A stretch of 64,000 nt of DNA from Arhodomonas sp052060015 (GCF_052060015.1 NZ_JBPODZ010000003.1:259293-323292); one strand, 5' to 3'; shown: positions 1 to 8,854, counted from the stretch's first letter. A program made the numbers and translations. The notes: generated by a model from the letters alone, not told the origin.

Positions 1-245
1 AAGGGCAGCAGGTGATGCTCGCACAGGGAATACAGCTCGATGTCCCGGACGATGATCATCTCGTCGAGATCGGACTCGAACAGCGCCCCGTTGATCAGCT
101 CCGAGAGGTTCTGGGTATAGCCCTCGGTGAGGTACGCGAATGCCTTGGCGGCACGTTCGGGGGTCTTTTCGAGCCCCTCACGGCTGACATCCTCGCCGAT
201 ACCGGTGATGATCTGTTCGAATTGGGTGGCCAGGGGGTGGGTCAT
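1..245 (-). CDS. folE: GTP cyclohydrolase I, partial (C-terminus off the window)
   Basis: GTP cyclohydrolase I converts GTP to 7,8-dihydroneopterin triphosphate, the first step of folate/pterin synthesis in the cytoplasm. The first 81 residues are visible. They contain the family pattern GLEKTPERAAKAF (about residues 24-36) and the zinc-site segment YSLCEHHLLPF, with Cys75, His77 and His78. The rest, including the GTP-binding histidine and the second zinc cysteine, lies beyond base 1. The ATG at 243-245 begins a typical short N-terminus (MTHPLATQFEQII). The gene is leftward and follows the unrecognised gene at 326-769 after an 80-bp gap. Identification is firm from the motif; completeness cannot be judged. 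Confidence 0.93.
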   Translation of the reverse strand, partial: MTHPLATQFEQIITGIGEDVSREGLEKTPERAAKAFAYLTEGYTQNLSELINGALFESDLDEMIIVRDIELYSLCEHHLLP

Positions 246-266
246 GGGTCTTTCGTCGTGTCCTAG

Positions 267-285
267 GTTTGTATAGTGTTTGTAT
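267..285. promoter_or_regulatory. Direct repeat in the folE leader
   Basis: The octamer GTTTGTAT occurs twice (267-274 and 278-285), 11 bp apart, just upstream of folE. Read on the minus strand, the second copy overlaps a TATACA that could be a -10 element. The AT-rich stretch stands out from its surroundings and is probably the folE promoter or operator. No confident -35 element is visible. Confidence 0.3.
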
Positions 286-325
286 CATAAAAAAACGGGC
301 GGTGCACAGTCCATTCGCCGTCGGC

Positions 326-769
326 TCAGGGTGTGTCCCCGCTGGAATGGAATGCGACCTGATCCCGGAACAGCCGCAGCCAGCCCCGAGCCTGCTCGCG
401 GAGGTCGTCCGGCATCGGCTGCGGGTGCTCGCCATCACTGACGCCGATCAGGCTATACCCCAGCCACAGCCGTCGCCAGCCCTCGGCCTCCCTCCCGTAC
501 AGGGCCTCCCGGACGCGCAGACTGTCATCGACATCGACGATGGTCAGCGCCAGCCCCAGGGACCCCTGCGCAGGGATGCGGACGTCCGGCGGGGTCGCAG
601 CGGCGACGTGCAGGCGCAGGCCGCGCAGGCGCAACCGGGCGCTGGTGAGCTCCAATCGATGCAGGAGCGTGGCGCGGGCATCGGCGAGGCCGCGTGCGAG
701 CCAATCCCCGCCGTCGCCGGTCAGCGGCGGCGTGAGGATCATCCAGTGGTGGTAGCTCTCGGTGTCCAT
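326..769 (-). CDS. Hypothetical protein, 147 aa
   Basis: I do not recognise a family. The protein is soluble, acidic to neutral, with no signal peptide or membrane segment. It is rich in Leu, Arg and Ala, with several Trp and aromatic residues near the N-terminus (ESYHHWMILTPP) and in WRRLWLGYSLIGV. A Gly-Asp-Gly-Gly-Asp-Trp stretch lies near residue 18. The ATG at 767-769 is the first in frame and the open frame fits the local codon bias (G/C third positions). It is divergent from the nitroreductase at 865 and lies just upstream of folE in the same direction. Reality of the gene is likely; function is unknown. Confidence 0.6.
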   Translation of the reverse strand: MDTESYHHWMILTPPLTGDGGDWLARGLADARATLLHRLELTSARLRLRGLRLHVAAATPPDVRIPAQGSLGLALTIVDVDDSLRVREALYGREAEGWRRLWLGYSLIGVSDGEHPQPMPDDLREQARGWLRLFRDQVAFHSSGDTP

Positions 770-864
770 GTCCCATCCCCTTGAAAGGCGATCCCTCGCC
801 CCGAATCTGCCCCTGTGGCTCTGATATCCTGTGCTTTTCCGGGCGACGTGTGAAGGGAGTACTC

Positions 865-1464
865 ATGGCAGCCGAGACCCGCGCCACCGCCGAGCGATCG
901 GCCCATCCCGCCACGCCGGAGCAGGCCGCGGAGCTGATCCGTAGCCGGCGCACCATTAATCGCTTCCGCCCGGAGCCGCCGCCCCGGGAGGCCGTCCTGC
1001 GCGCCCTGGAGCTGGCGCGCTGGGCACCGAATCATCACCTCACCGAGCCCTGGCATTTCTATCTCATCGGCGAGCGTACCCGCGAGGCGATCATCGAGCT
1101 CAACGCGGAACTCGTGGCCGCGAACAAGGGGGAGGAGGCGGCCCGGGACAAGCGCGAGAGCTGGTCCGCGAAGCCGGGCTGGCTCGCCGTGAGCTGTGAC
1201 CATTCCACCGATGAGCTGCAGGCCTGGGAGGATTATGCCGCCTGTGCCTGCGCGATACACAATCTGGCACTGTATCTCTGGAGCGAGGGGATCGGGGTGA
1301 AGTGGACCACCGGGCCGGTCATCCGCGATCCACGTTTCTATGACCTCCTCTGGGTGGATCCGGATATCGAGACGGTCATCGGCCTGCTCTGGTACGGCTA
1401 TCCGGATGAAACACCGGAGACCCATCGCCGGACCCTGGACTGCAGTCTCGTCGAGCTGCCCTGA
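865..1464 (+). CDS. Nitroreductase family protein (YdjA-like)
   Basis: FMN-dependent NAD(P)H oxidoreductase of the nitroreductase fold. The N-terminal RSRRTINRFRPEP (about residues 24-36) is the usual phosphate/FMN-binding arginine motif. It is followed by ALELARWAPNHHLTEPWHF, where the APNHH..EPW pattern is typical of the YdjA-like branch, and near the C-terminus by a conserved glycine-rich IGLLWYGYPDE. Length (199 aa) suits the single-domain family. I chose ATG 865 because AAGGGAG lies just upstream; an in-frame start at 781 would add an unconserved tail. The physiological substrate is not predictable. The glycosidase gene starts 15 bp downstream, so the two may be cotranscribed. Confidence 0.85.
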   Translation: MAAETRATAERSAHPATPEQAAELIRSRRTINRFRPEPPPREAVLRALELARWAPNHHLTEPWHFYLIGERTREAIIELNAELVAANKGEEAARDKRESWSAKPGWLAVSCDHSTDELQAWEDYAACACAIHNLALYLWSEGIGVKWTTGPVIRDPRFYDLLWVDPDIETVIGLLWYGYPDETPETHRRTLDCSLVELP

Positions 1465-1479
1465 ACGGGAGGTGCCCTG

Positions 1480-3735
1480 TTGCGCTGGCGCTGGTTGCCC
1501 TGGCGATTCCTCGTACGCCGTGCCGCGCGGGCCCACGGGTTTCTCGATCCGCTGGCCTTGATCGCGCGTCTGCAGCGTTTCGCTCAGCCATCGGAGGTCT
1601 CCGAGCCCATCGAGCTGCTGCGGGCGGGGGTGGTCTTCCATGCCCGCGGGCTCATCAATACCCGGGTGATACAGCACAACCTGGACTGGGTGTGGCCCTG
1701 GTGGATCGAGCAGCAGTTCGATCCCTCGAGTGACGCGTTCCTGCCCCGGGCCTTCTCGGTAACCCATGTGAACCTGACGCATCGGAACTGGACCGCCGTG
1801 GGCATCCCCGATCACGCGGGGCTGCCCATCGTGGATCCGAGGGGGCTGGTGACCCCCTTCCACGACGGTTGGTCCCTGGATGCCTGGGTGTACGGTGCCG
1901 ACGGGGAGCGCCTGTATCCCTCGCGGGAGCCCCATGCCTCCCAGTACCTCGATTCCGCCGACCATGGCGCCGTGGTCACCGAGGTGGTCCGCAACGGCCT
2001 GCGCCTGCTCTGTCGGGCCGCGGTGCGCCGCGAGGGGGGCAGGGCGACCCTGTACCTGGACTACGAGGCCCGCGCGGACAATGGCGGTACGCTGGTGCTG
2101 GCCCTGCGGCCTTACAATCCCGAGGGAATCAGCTTCATCCACCAGGCCGAGCTGGACGCGGATCGCCGTGGCTGGCGGGTGGACGGCAAACGGCCGGTGC
2201 GCTTCGACGCAGCGGCGGCGCGTCATCACGTATCGGACTACGCCCATGGTGATGTGGCCATCCACATGGGGGAGGAAGAGGGTGCGGGGCAGGTCGACTG
2301 CGACGTGGGCCTCGCCACTGCCGCCGCCGAGTTTCCGGTCGCCGGCGGCGAGGTTCGGCGGTTAGGGGTGCGGGTACCCCTGGACCCGGCCGATGATGTC
2401 GGCGCCGGCGGCGACTGGGCCGGGGCCCTGGCCGGCGGCGCCGTCCTGGAGATCCCGGATGCACACATCGCCGGGCTCTACCACACGGCCCTGCGCACCC
2501 TGGTGCTGCACACGGTGGAGGATGCCTATCCGGGCCCCTACACCTACAAGCGCTTCTGGTTCCGGGACGCGGCCTTTATCGTCCACGCCCTGCTCGACGC
2601 GGGCCTTACGGGTCGGGCCTGTCGAATGCTGGCACCCTTCCCGGGACGCCAGCATCGTACCACCGGGTATTTCCACTCCCAGGACGGCGAATGGGACGCC
2701 AACGGCGAGGCGTTGTGGATCCTATCGCGCTATCACGAGGTCACCGGCGAGGAACTGCCGGAGGCGTGGTTGCAGGCGCTGCGCCGCGGCGCGCGCTGGA
2801 TCGCGCGCAAGCGCACGGACGCGCACGGTGATGCCCCCCACGCGGGGCTGTTACCGGCCGGTTTCAGCGCCGAGCACTTCGGGCCCAACGACTATTACTA
2901 CTGGGACGACTACTGGTCCGTGGGTGGACTGGAAGCGGCGGCGGAGGTCCTGCGCGATCATGGTGACCCGGTCCGGGCGTCGGAGCTGGAGGCCGAGGCG
3001 GTGGACCTTCGCGGGGTCCTGGAGCGCTGTCACGAGCAGGACGAGAAGCGACTCGGACGGGTCGCGGTGCCGGCCTCCCCCTATCGGCGGATGGATGCCG
3101 GCGCCGTGGGGGGGCTCGTCGCCGGGTATCCCCTGCAGCTGGTGCCGGCCGGCGATGCGCGGCTGCTCGGCACGGTGGACTGGCTGATGGACCACGCCCG
3201 GGTCCGCGGCGGCTTCTTCCAGGATATGATCCACTCGGGGATCAACGCCTATCTCACCCTGCACCTGGCCCAGGTGCTCATGCGCGCCGGCGATCCCCGT
3301 TGCCATGAGCTCATCCGGGCGGTGGCGGACCTGGCCACCCCTACGGGCCAGTGGCCCGAGGCCATCCATCCAAGGACCCTCGGTGGCTGCATGGGCGATG
3401 GCCAGCATGTCTGGGCGGCGGCGGAATGGGTATCGGTGCTACGGAACTGCTTCGTGCGCGAGGAGGGCGAGCGTCTGGTGCTTGCCGCCGGTGTCCCGCC
3501 GCAGTGGTTCGCCGCGGGGGAGCGCATGCGCTTCGGGCCCACTCCTACCCGCTTCGGGACGGTCGCGGTGGAGATCGTGCCGGTATCCGGCGACCGAGGC
3601 GCCGTCGAGGTGCGCTGGGAGGCCGATTGGCGCCGCCGGCCGGAGGCGGTGGAGATCGCCCCGGCCGGCATGCGGGCGATGCGGGCCGAGCCCGGTGCCG
3701 GCCGGGTAACCCTGCGCTGGAGGACGGCGGCGTGA
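1480..3735 (+). CDS. Six-hairpin glycosidase / amylo-alpha-1,6-glucosidase-like protein
   Basis: A large (751 aa) soluble protein with the layout of glycogen-debranching/glucoamylase-type (alpha/alpha)6 proteins. The N-terminal half is beta-rich. The C-terminal half, from about residue 330, carries helical-toroid motifs: YKRFWFRDAAF (about 351-361), QDGEWDANGEALW, NDYYYWDDYWSVGG and GQWPEAIHP. The acidic WFRDA, DGEWDANGE and YWDDYW groups are candidate catalytic or substrate-binding acids. The start is TTG 1480, preceded by a GGGAGGT Shine-Dalgarno; no ATG is suitably placed. Its stop overlaps the GTG of the next gene, a GT4 glycosyltransferase, so the pair probably acts together on a glucan or glycolipid. 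Exact substrate is unknown. Confidence 0.7.
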   Translation: MRWRWLPWRFLVRRAARAHGFLDPLALIARLQRFAQPSEVSEPIELLRAGVVFHARGLINTRVIQHNLDWVWPWWIEQQFDPSSDAFLPRAFSVTHVNLTHRNWTAVGIPDHAGLPIVDPRGLVTPFHDGWSLDAWVYGADGERLYPSREPHASQYLDSADHGAVVTEVVRNGLRLLCRAAVRREGGRATLYLDYEARADNGGTLVLALRPYNPEGISFIHQAELDADRRGWRVDGKRPVRFDAAAARHHVSDYAHGDVAIHMGEEEGAGQVDCDVGLATAAAEFPVAGGEVRRLGVRVPLDPADDVGAGGDWAGALAGGAVLEIPDAHIAGLYHTALRTLVLHTVEDAYPGPYTYKRFWFRDAAFIVHALLDAGLTGRACRMLAPFPGRQHRTTGYFHSQDGEWDANGEALWILSRYHEVTGEELPEAWLQALRRGARWIARKRTDAHGDAPHAGLLPAGFSAEHFGPNDYYYWDDYWSVGGLEAAAEVLRDHGDPVRASELEAEAVDLRGVLERCHEQDEKRLGRVAVPASPYRRMDAGAVGGLVAGYPLQLVPAGDARLLGTVDWLMDHARVRGGFFQDMIHSGINAYLTLHLAQVLMRAGDPRCHELIRAVADLATPTGQWPEAIHPRTLGGCMGDGQHVWAAAEWVSVLRNCFVREEGERLVLAAGVPPQWFAAGERMRFGPTPTRFGTVAVEIVPVSGDRGAVEVRWEADWRRRPEAVEIAPAGMRAMRAEPGAGRVTLRWRTAA

Positions 3736-5024
3736 ACATACTGATGATGACCAACACCTACCTGCCCCACGTCGGAGGGGTGGCGCGCTCGGTGGCCTCC
3801 TTTACGCAGGCCTATCGCGAGCGTGGCCATCGGGTGCTGGTGGTGGCCCCGGAGTTCGCCGGGACGGTGGAGGACGAGGCCGGCGTGGTGCGCATGCCGG
3901 CGCTGCAGAACTTCAACGGCAGTGATTTCTCCGTGGTCCTGCCGGTGCCCCGCTTCCTGGAACGGGAGGTGACCCGTTTCGAGCCGGACATCATCCATTC
4001 CCATCATCCCTTTCTCATCGGCTCCACTGCCCTGCGCCTGGCCTCGTTGTTCGGCCTCCCGCTGGTGTTCACCCACCACACCATGTATGAGCGCTATACG
4101 CACTATGTGCCTGGTGACTCGGCGGTGCTGCGGCGCTTCGTGGTGCAACTCTCCACCAGCTACGCCAATCTCTGCGATCGCGTCTTCGCCCCCAGTGAGA
4201 GCATCGCCGGCATTCTCCGCGAGCGGGGGGTGCGTACGCCGGTGGACGTGGTACCCACCGGGGTCGCCGTGGACGAGTTCCGGGGCGGCGATGGCCGCTC
4301 GTTCCGGCGCCGGGCGGGGATCCCGGAGGACGCCTTCGTGATCGGCCATGTGGGGCGATTGGCCGAGGAGAAGAACCTGGGCTTCCTCGCCCGTGCCGTG
4401 GCTCGGCTGCTCGCCAGGGTCCCGCGGGCCCATTTCCTGGTGGTGGGGGATGGCCCCGCCGCCGAAGGGATCCGGCGGGCGCTGGACGTGGTGGGGGCGA
4501 GGGAGCGATTGCACATGCCCGGAAAGCTGGTGCAACCGGCGCTGGCCGATGCCTACGCCGCCATGGACTGCTTTGCCTTCGCCTCGCTCAGCGAGACCCA
4601 GGGCATGGTCCTGGCGGAGGCGATGGCGGCAGGCCTGCCCGTGGTCGCGGTGGATGCCCCCGGGGTGCGGGAAGTGGTGGACGACGGCCACAACGGGAGG
4701 CTCCTGCCCCACTGTGATGAGGCCGCCTTCGCCAGCGCCCTGGGCGAGTGCGTGGAGGCCGACGTCGACACCCGACGGCGCTGGGCGCAGGCGGTGGCGG
4801 AGACGGCGGAGCGTTACTCCCTGGCGCGCTGCGCGGAGCGCGCCCTGGCCCTGTACGGCGAGCTCGACGGCCCCGAAGGGCAGGCGGAAGAGGACCAGGA
4901 CCTCTGGCATATGAGCCTGCGCCGGATTCGGGCGGAATGGGACCTGCTCAAGGGCATGGCCCAGGCGGCGGGCTCGTCGCTGGGCGACGAGCTACGCCAT
5001 CGCCGGGACCGACCGGATACCTGA
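3732..5024 (+). CDS. Glycosyltransferase family 4 (GT-B fold)
   Basis: Retaining glycosyltransferase, 430 aa. The N-terminal domain begins MMTNTYLPHVGGVARSV, the GT4 acceptor-side glycine-rich loop (GGV). It continues with PDIIHSHHPF and FTHHTMYERYTHYVP, close to the diacylglycerol glucosyltransferase type. The C-terminal donor domain has GHVGRLAEEKNL (about residues 205-216), LVVGDGP, and the EX7E-like block SETQGMVLAEAMAAGLPVVAVDAPGVREVV. The GTG start at 3732 overlaps the upstream TGA (GTGA), implying translational coupling to the glycosidase. An Arg/Asp-rich tail of about 50 residues follows the catalytic domain. A sugar-lipid or osmolyte/glucan substrate is plausible but not shown. Confidence 0.88.
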   Translation: MNILMMTNTYLPHVGGVARSVASFTQAYRERGHRVLVVAPEFAGTVEDEAGVVRMPALQNFNGSDFSVVLPVPRFLEREVTRFEPDIIHSHHPFLIGSTALRLASLFGLPLVFTHHTMYERYTHYVPGDSAVLRRFVVQLSTSYANLCDRVFAPSESIAGILRERGVRTPVDVVPTGVAVDEFRGGDGRSFRRRAGIPEDAFVIGHVGRLAEEKNLGFLARAVARLLARVPRAHFLVVGDGPAAEGIRRALDVVGARERLHMPGKLVQPALADAYAAMDCFAFASLSETQGMVLAEAMAAGLPVVAVDAPGVREVVDDGHNGRLLPHCDEAAFASALGECVEADVDTRRRWAQAVAETAERYSLARCAERALALYGELDGPEGQAEEDQDLWHMSLRRIRAEWDLLKGMAQAAGSSLGDELRHRRDRPDT

Positions 5025-5049
5025 GCCCTATACCTGAGCCCTGGGAGCG

Positions 5050-5985
5050 TCAGGAGATAGCGCGCCATACGGCGATGGCGGCGGCGAGGTCCTCCAGGGC
5101 CGTCCCCACGGACTTGAACAGGGTGACCTCGGAGGCGTCGCGCCGGCCGCGGTGTTCGCTGCGGGCCAGCGCCGCCAGGTCGGCGCGGATCTCGTCGTAG
5201 TCGAAGGCGCCGGCGCTCTCGGCCATGCGCAGGTCGCCGGCCTCGCCCCGGGCACCGGCATAGGTGTCCACGAATACCTCGGCGCGGCGGACCGCCTCGT
5301 CGTCGCTCTCGCGCATGTCCGGCCGAAACGCCCCGACCAGGTCCAGGTGCGTTCCGGGCCGGAGCCACTCGCCGAGCACCAGCGGCTCGCTGGAGAGGGT
5401 GGCGCAGCTGATGATGTCCGCATTGGCCACTGCCGGTGCCAGCTCCGTGACCACATCGCAGTCGAAGCCCCGCTGCCGGCAGGTCTCGGCCAGCGCTGCG
5501 GCCTTCTCCGGGTTGCGTCCCCAAATGCCCACCGAGCGGATGGGGCGGACCGCCGCATGGGCCTCGATGAGCATCGGTGCCAGGGCGCCGGTGCCCACCA
5601 TCACCAGTCGCTGGGCGTCGTGCCGGGCCAGGTAGCGGGCCGCCACCGCGGAGGCGGCAGCGGTGCGGCGACGGGTCAACTCGGCGCCGTCGATGCAGGC
5701 CAGCGGCTCGCCCGTCTCCCCGTTGCAGAGCAGGTAGACGCCGGAGATCGCCGGTAGCCCGCGGTCCGCGTTCTGCGGGAACACATGCACCATCTTCACG
5801 ACGATGTGGCCGTCATGCTCCCAGGCCGGCATCAGTAGCATGGTGGCCTCGCCGTCGGGTCGGGGTATGGCGTGGTGGTGCCGCGGCGGTGCCTCGCAGC
5901 CTTCCCGGAACAGTGCGTCGATGCCGTCGATGAGGTCCGGCCACGGTAGCGCCGCCGCCACCTGCTCGCCGCTGATCACGCGCAT
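5050..5985 (-). CDS. Ornithine cyclodeaminase / mu-crystallin family protein
   Basis: NAD(P)-dependent enzyme of the OCD/ketimine-reductase/alanine-dehydrogenase family, 311 aa. Family features are the N-terminal substrate-binding part ending in GEATMLLMPAW, VKMVHVFPQNADRGLPAISGVYLL (conserved KMV...N..GLP), the GAELTRRRTAAASAVAARYLAR block, the dinucleotide-binding VMVGTGALAPMLIEAHAAV (about residues 128-146), and ISCATLSSEPLVLGEWLRPGTHLDLVGAFRPDMRE. The C-terminal TLFKSVGTALEDLAAA is also typical. Members reduce cyclic ketimines or deaminate ornithine, and this sequence does not decide between these. It sits alone between convergent glycosyltransferase and co-oriented pgeF genes. Confidence 0.86.
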   Translation of the reverse strand: MRVISGEQVAAALPWPDLIDGIDALFREGCEAPPRHHHAIPRPDGEATMLLMPAWEHDGHIVVKMVHVFPQNADRGLPAISGVYLLCNGETGEPLACIDGAELTRRRTAAASAVAARYLARHDAQRLVMVGTGALAPMLIEAHAAVRPIRSVGIWGRNPEKAAALAETCRQRGFDCDVVTELAPAVANADIISCATLSSEPLVLGEWLRPGTHLDLVGAFRPDMRESDDEAVRRAEVFVDTYAGARGEAGDLRMAESAGAFDYDEIRADLAALARSEHRGRRDASEVTLFKSVGTALEDLAAAIAVWRAIS

Positions 5986-6018
5986 GATCCTCTCCCCCTT
6001 GAATCCGTTGTCATCGTC

Positions 6019-6762
6019 TCAGTGTGCCCGCCAGACCAGGGTGGCCATCCGGCCGGTGCGCCCATCCCGGCGATGGGAATAGAACCGCCCGGCATCACTG
6101 TAGGTGCACAGGCCGCTGCCATATAGGGCGCCGACGCCGGCGGCCGAGAGCCGGCGCCGGCCGAGGGCGCCGAGATCGGCATACCAGTGGCCCGGCCGGC
6201 CGGCAGTGAAACACGCCTCACAACCCGGGTCCGAGAGGCGGAAGGCCTCCCGGACCTCATCACCGACCTCGAACGCCTCCGCCCCGATCGCAGGGCCCAG
6301 CCAGGCCATGAGCCTCTCCGGCGCTACTCCCATCGCCTCCACCGTGCGCTCGAGCATACCGGCGACAAGCCCACGCCAGCCGGCATGAGCGGCGCCCACC
6401 CGGGAGCCATCGCGGTCGCAGAGCAGTACCGGCAGGCAGTCGGCGGTAAGCACCGCGCATACCGTCGCAGTGGCGCCGGTGGTGGCGGCATCCGCGCGCG
6501 TCTCGTCGGGCTCGATCTCCTCGGCGGTGACGACCCGGCTGCCGTGAATCTGCGCGAGCCATCGGGGTGCCGTCGGCAGCCCCAGGGCGGTGGCCAGGCG
6601 CTTGCGGTTCTCGGTGACGCTGAGCGCATCGTCGCCGGTGCGAGCGCCCAGGTTGAGGCTGTCGAAGGGCGGGCGGCTGATGCCACCACAGCGGGTGGTG
6701 GACACCGCCCGGATGTTTTCCGGGGCCGGCCAGTCCGGCACGATCCAGCTCGGTTGTTCCAT
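6019..6762 (-). CDS. pgeF: Peptidoglycan editing factor PgeF (YfiH, laccase-like domain)
   Basis: PgeF removes misincorporated amino acids from peptidoglycan precursors; older annotations call the fold a polyphenol oxidase/laccase. The sequence has all the metal-site landmarks: QIHGSRV (first His), LTADCLPVLL (Cys), AAHAGWRGLVAGM (His), then GPAIGAEAFEVGDEV. The C-terminal YSDAGRFYSHRRDGRTGRMA matches the family FYSYRRDG.TGR pattern. Length of 247 aa is standard. It is transcribed leftward, 35 bp downstream of the 3-hydroxyisobutyryl-CoA hydrolase gene, so it may be read through from the valine operon, but no functional link is obvious. Confidence 0.93.
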   Translation of the reverse strand: MEQPSWIVPDWPAPENIRAVSTTRCGGISRPPFDSLNLGARTGDDALSVTENRKRLATALGLPTAPRWLAQIHGSRVVTAEEIEPDETRADAATTGATATVCAVLTADCLPVLLCDRDGSRVGAAHAGWRGLVAGMLERTVEAMGVAPERLMAWLGPAIGAEAFEVGDEVREAFRLSDPGCEACFTAGRPGHWYADLGALGRRRLSAAGVGALYGSGLCTYSDAGRFYSHRRDGRTGRMATLVWRAH

Positions 6763-6797
6763 GGGAAGGCAGGTTACACCATCGTCGACCCGACGCC

Positions 6798-7931
6798 CTA
6801 GAACGGTTCCGGGAGATCGGCCAGCGGCGAGTGCTCCAGGCCCTCGGGCGGCTCGAAATGGGCGGCCACCAGCGCGTCGTCCACCGCGTCGATGGTGGGC
6901 GGATCCCAGCGCGGGTTGCGGTCCTTGTCCACCAGCAGCGCCCGCACGCCTTCAGGGAAGTCGTGGCGACGGGTGCACTGTACGGACATGTTCAGCTCCC
7001 GCTGGAACACCTGTTTCAGGGATAGGTACTTGCCCCGGCGGAACTGCTCGAAGATCACCCGCGCCGAGGTGGGCGAGCCGTCGGCGAGATTCTGCGTGGC
7101 CGTGGCCAGCCACTTGTCGTCGGGCGCGGCGCTGCGCATGGCCTCGAGAATGCCGCCGACACTGTGGCGGTCGGTTACATGATCGATGAAATCGATGTGC
7201 TCCAGGACATTGGAGCGGGGCCGCTGTTCCCGCACCGGGTCCGCGAAGCCCCGCAGGAGCATGGAGAGGTGGCCGCGGTTGAGCTCCGGGTCGTCGTCCC
7301 ATTCCACATCGCTTAGGGCGGAGAATACCGCGGCGCGCTGCTCCACGGTGATGAAGTAGTCGGCGAGGCTGGTGTAGAGGGCGTCGGCGGCGTTCATGTG
7401 CGCGGCGGTGAGCCCGAGGAACAGGCCGACGCGGCTGGGCATGCGGTTGAGGAACCAGGTCCCGGCAACGTCCGGGTAGAGTCCGATGGTGATCTCCGGC
7501 ATGGCGATGCGGGAGGCCTCGGTGACCACCCGATGGCTGGCGCCCACCATCATCCCCAGGCCGCCGCCCATGACGATCCCGTGGCCCCAGACCAGCAGCG
7601 GCTTGGGATAGGTGTGGATGCGGTAGTCCAGCCGGTATTCCTGTTCGAAGAACTGCTCGCAGAACTCGCTGCGGCCGCCGTCCGCCTCGCGGATGGCGTT
7701 GTAGGTGGCGATGACGTCACCGCCGGCGCAGAAGGCCTTGTCGCCGGAGCCGTGCAGGACCACGCAGGCGATGGCCGGGTCCTCGGCCCAGGCGGCGAGC
7801 TGGGGCTGGAGCGCGGCGATCATCGCGGGGTTGAGCGCGTTCAGCGCCTTTTCGGCGTTGAGCCGCGCGAAGCCGATGCGCCGGCCGTTGCGGGTGCCGA
7901 CCTCCTCGAAGATGACGGGTTCGTCGGACAT
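6798..7931 (-). CDS. 3-hydroxyisobutyryl-CoA hydrolase (enoyl-CoA hydratase/isomerase family)
   Basis: Predicted to release 3-hydroxyisobutyrate from its CoA ester in valine catabolism. At 377 aa it is longer than ordinary crotonases and matches the HIBCH subfamily. Features include the oxyanion-loop segment DKAFCAGGDV, KPLLVWGHGIVMGGGLGMMVGASHRV, MPEITIGLYPDVAGTWFLNRMP (the HIBCH-type MPE..IG..PDVG.), and a C-terminal FPEGVRALLVDKDRNPRWDPPTI block (EGVRA.L.DK...P.W). It is the last gene of the leftward mmsA-acyl-CoA dehydrogenase-hydratase set, separated from the hydratase by a 140-bp gap holding a REP-like repeat. Family assignment is strong; the substrate follows from subfamily and operon. 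Confidence 0.9.
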   Translation of the reverse strand: MSDEPVIFEEVGTRNGRRIGFARLNAEKALNALNPAMIAALQPQLAAWAEDPAIACVVLHGSGDKAFCAGGDVIATYNAIREADGGRSEFCEQFFEQEYRLDYRIHTYPKPLLVWGHGIVMGGGLGMMVGASHRVVTEASRIAMPEITIGLYPDVAGTWFLNRMPSRVGLFLGLTAAHMNAADALYTSLADYFITVEQRAAVFSALSDVEWDDDPELNRGHLSMLLRGFADPVREQRPRSNVLEHIDFIDHVTDRHSVGGILEAMRSAAPDDKWLATATQNLADGSPTSARVIFEQFRRGKYLSLKQVFQRELNMSVQCTRRHDFPEGVRALLVDKDRNPRWDPPTIDAVDDALVAAHFEPPEGLEHSPLADLPEPF

Positions 7932-8006
7932 TGTCTGCTCCTCTGCAGGCGATCCGGCGGGGTGGCCCCGCCGTTACCGGATGAAGCGCCTTGCGGCGCG
8001 GCGGCT

Positions 8007-8071
8007 GTAGTGGGAGCCGGCCTCACCGTCGAGCGGCGGGCCCGGTCCGGTCGCGCGGGGCGGGCTCCCGC
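8007..8071. repeat. REP-like GC-rich inverted repeat
   Basis: Between the hydrolase and hydratase genes. GGGAGCC (8012-8018) pairs with GGCTCCC (8063-8069), bracketing very GC-rich sequence in a manner resembling intergenic REP elements. It may stabilise upstream mRNA or attenuate read-through. No second copy was found in this window, so the REP label is tentative. Confidence 0.3.
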
Positions 8072-8854
8072 CTAACGATTCTTCCACTGCGGCGCGCGCT
8101 TCTCCAGGAAGGCGTTGACCCCCTCGCGCTGGTCTTCGGTGTCGAACAGCCGCACGAAGCGCTCGCGCTCATCCGGGAGGTTGTCCGCCATGGGCCGGAA
8201 CTGGGCGGCGTCGATCAGCGCCTTGCAGTGGGCCACCGCGGGCGGGCTCTGGTTGGCCACCTGCCCGGCGAGCTCCAGGGCGCGCTCAAGGGCCCCGCCG
8301 GTGGCCGCGGTTTCCTCTATCAGCCCGATCCGCAGGGCGGTCTCGGCGTCCAGCTGCTCGCCGCACAGGATGATGCGCTTGGCCCAGCCCTCGCCCACCA
8401 GCCGGGGCAGGCGCTGGGTGCCGCCGGCGCAGGGCAGCAGGCCCACCTTGGCCTCCGGAAGGGCCAGCTTCACCTGCTCCTCGGCGATGCGGGTGTCGCA
8501 GGCCAGCGCCACCTCCAGGCCGCCGCCCATGGCGAAGCCGTTGATGGCGGCGATGGTGACGCCGCGGAAACCCGCCAAGGCCTCGAAGGCCTCGCCGAAG
8601 CGCCGCGCCATCTCCGCGGCCACCGCCGGGACGCCGTCGGCGAAGGCCTTGAGGTCGGCGCCCGCGGAGAAGAACTTCTCGCCGGCGCCGGTGAGGACCA
8701 GGGCATAGACGTCCCGGTCCGCGGCCAGCTCCCCCACCAGGCGCTTGAGGTCCATGAGCCCCTCCCGGGTCCAGGTATTGGCCGGGGGGTTGTCCATGGT
8801 CACCAGGGCGGTATGGCCCCGGTGTTCCACGCGGAGGTTGGTGTAGTCGCTCAT
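8072..8854 (-). CDS. Enoyl-CoA hydratase (probable methacrylyl-CoA hydratase)
   Basis: Crotonase-fold hydratase, 260 aa. The oxyanion motif is GAGEKFFSAGADLKAFADG (about residues 56-74). Both catalytic glutamates are present: one in AMGGGLEVALACD and one in LPEAKVGLLPCAGGTQRLPRLVG. The spectrum is that of an active hydratase, not a degenerate member. Its ATG overlaps the stop of the acyl-CoA dehydrogenase gene (4 bp, ATGA type), so the two are translationally coupled. In the valine pathway it would hydrate methacrylyl-CoA to 3-hydroxyisobutyryl-CoA, feeding the hydrolase next to it. Activity on other short enoyl-CoAs cannot be excluded. Confidence 0.92.
   Translation of the reverse strand: MSDYTNLRVEHRGHTALVTMDNPPANTWTREGLMDLKRLVGELAADRDVYALVLTGAGEKFFSAGADLKAFADGVPAVAAEMARRFGEAFEALAGFRGVTIAAINGFAMGGGLEVALACDTRIAEEQVKLALPEAKVGLLPCAGGTQRLPRLVGEGWAKRIILCGEQLDAETALRIGLIEETAATGGALERALELAGQVANQSPPAVAHCKALIDAAQFRPMADNLPDERERFVRLFDTEDQREGVNAFLEKRAPQWKNR

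Noticed and set aside
739..2265. Long minus-strand open frame of 508 aa
   Set aside because: It is antisense to the nitroreductase and glycosidase genes, which have clear motifs; long antisense frames are common in G+C-rich DNA. The same applies to the frames at 3249-4910 and 37628-39322.
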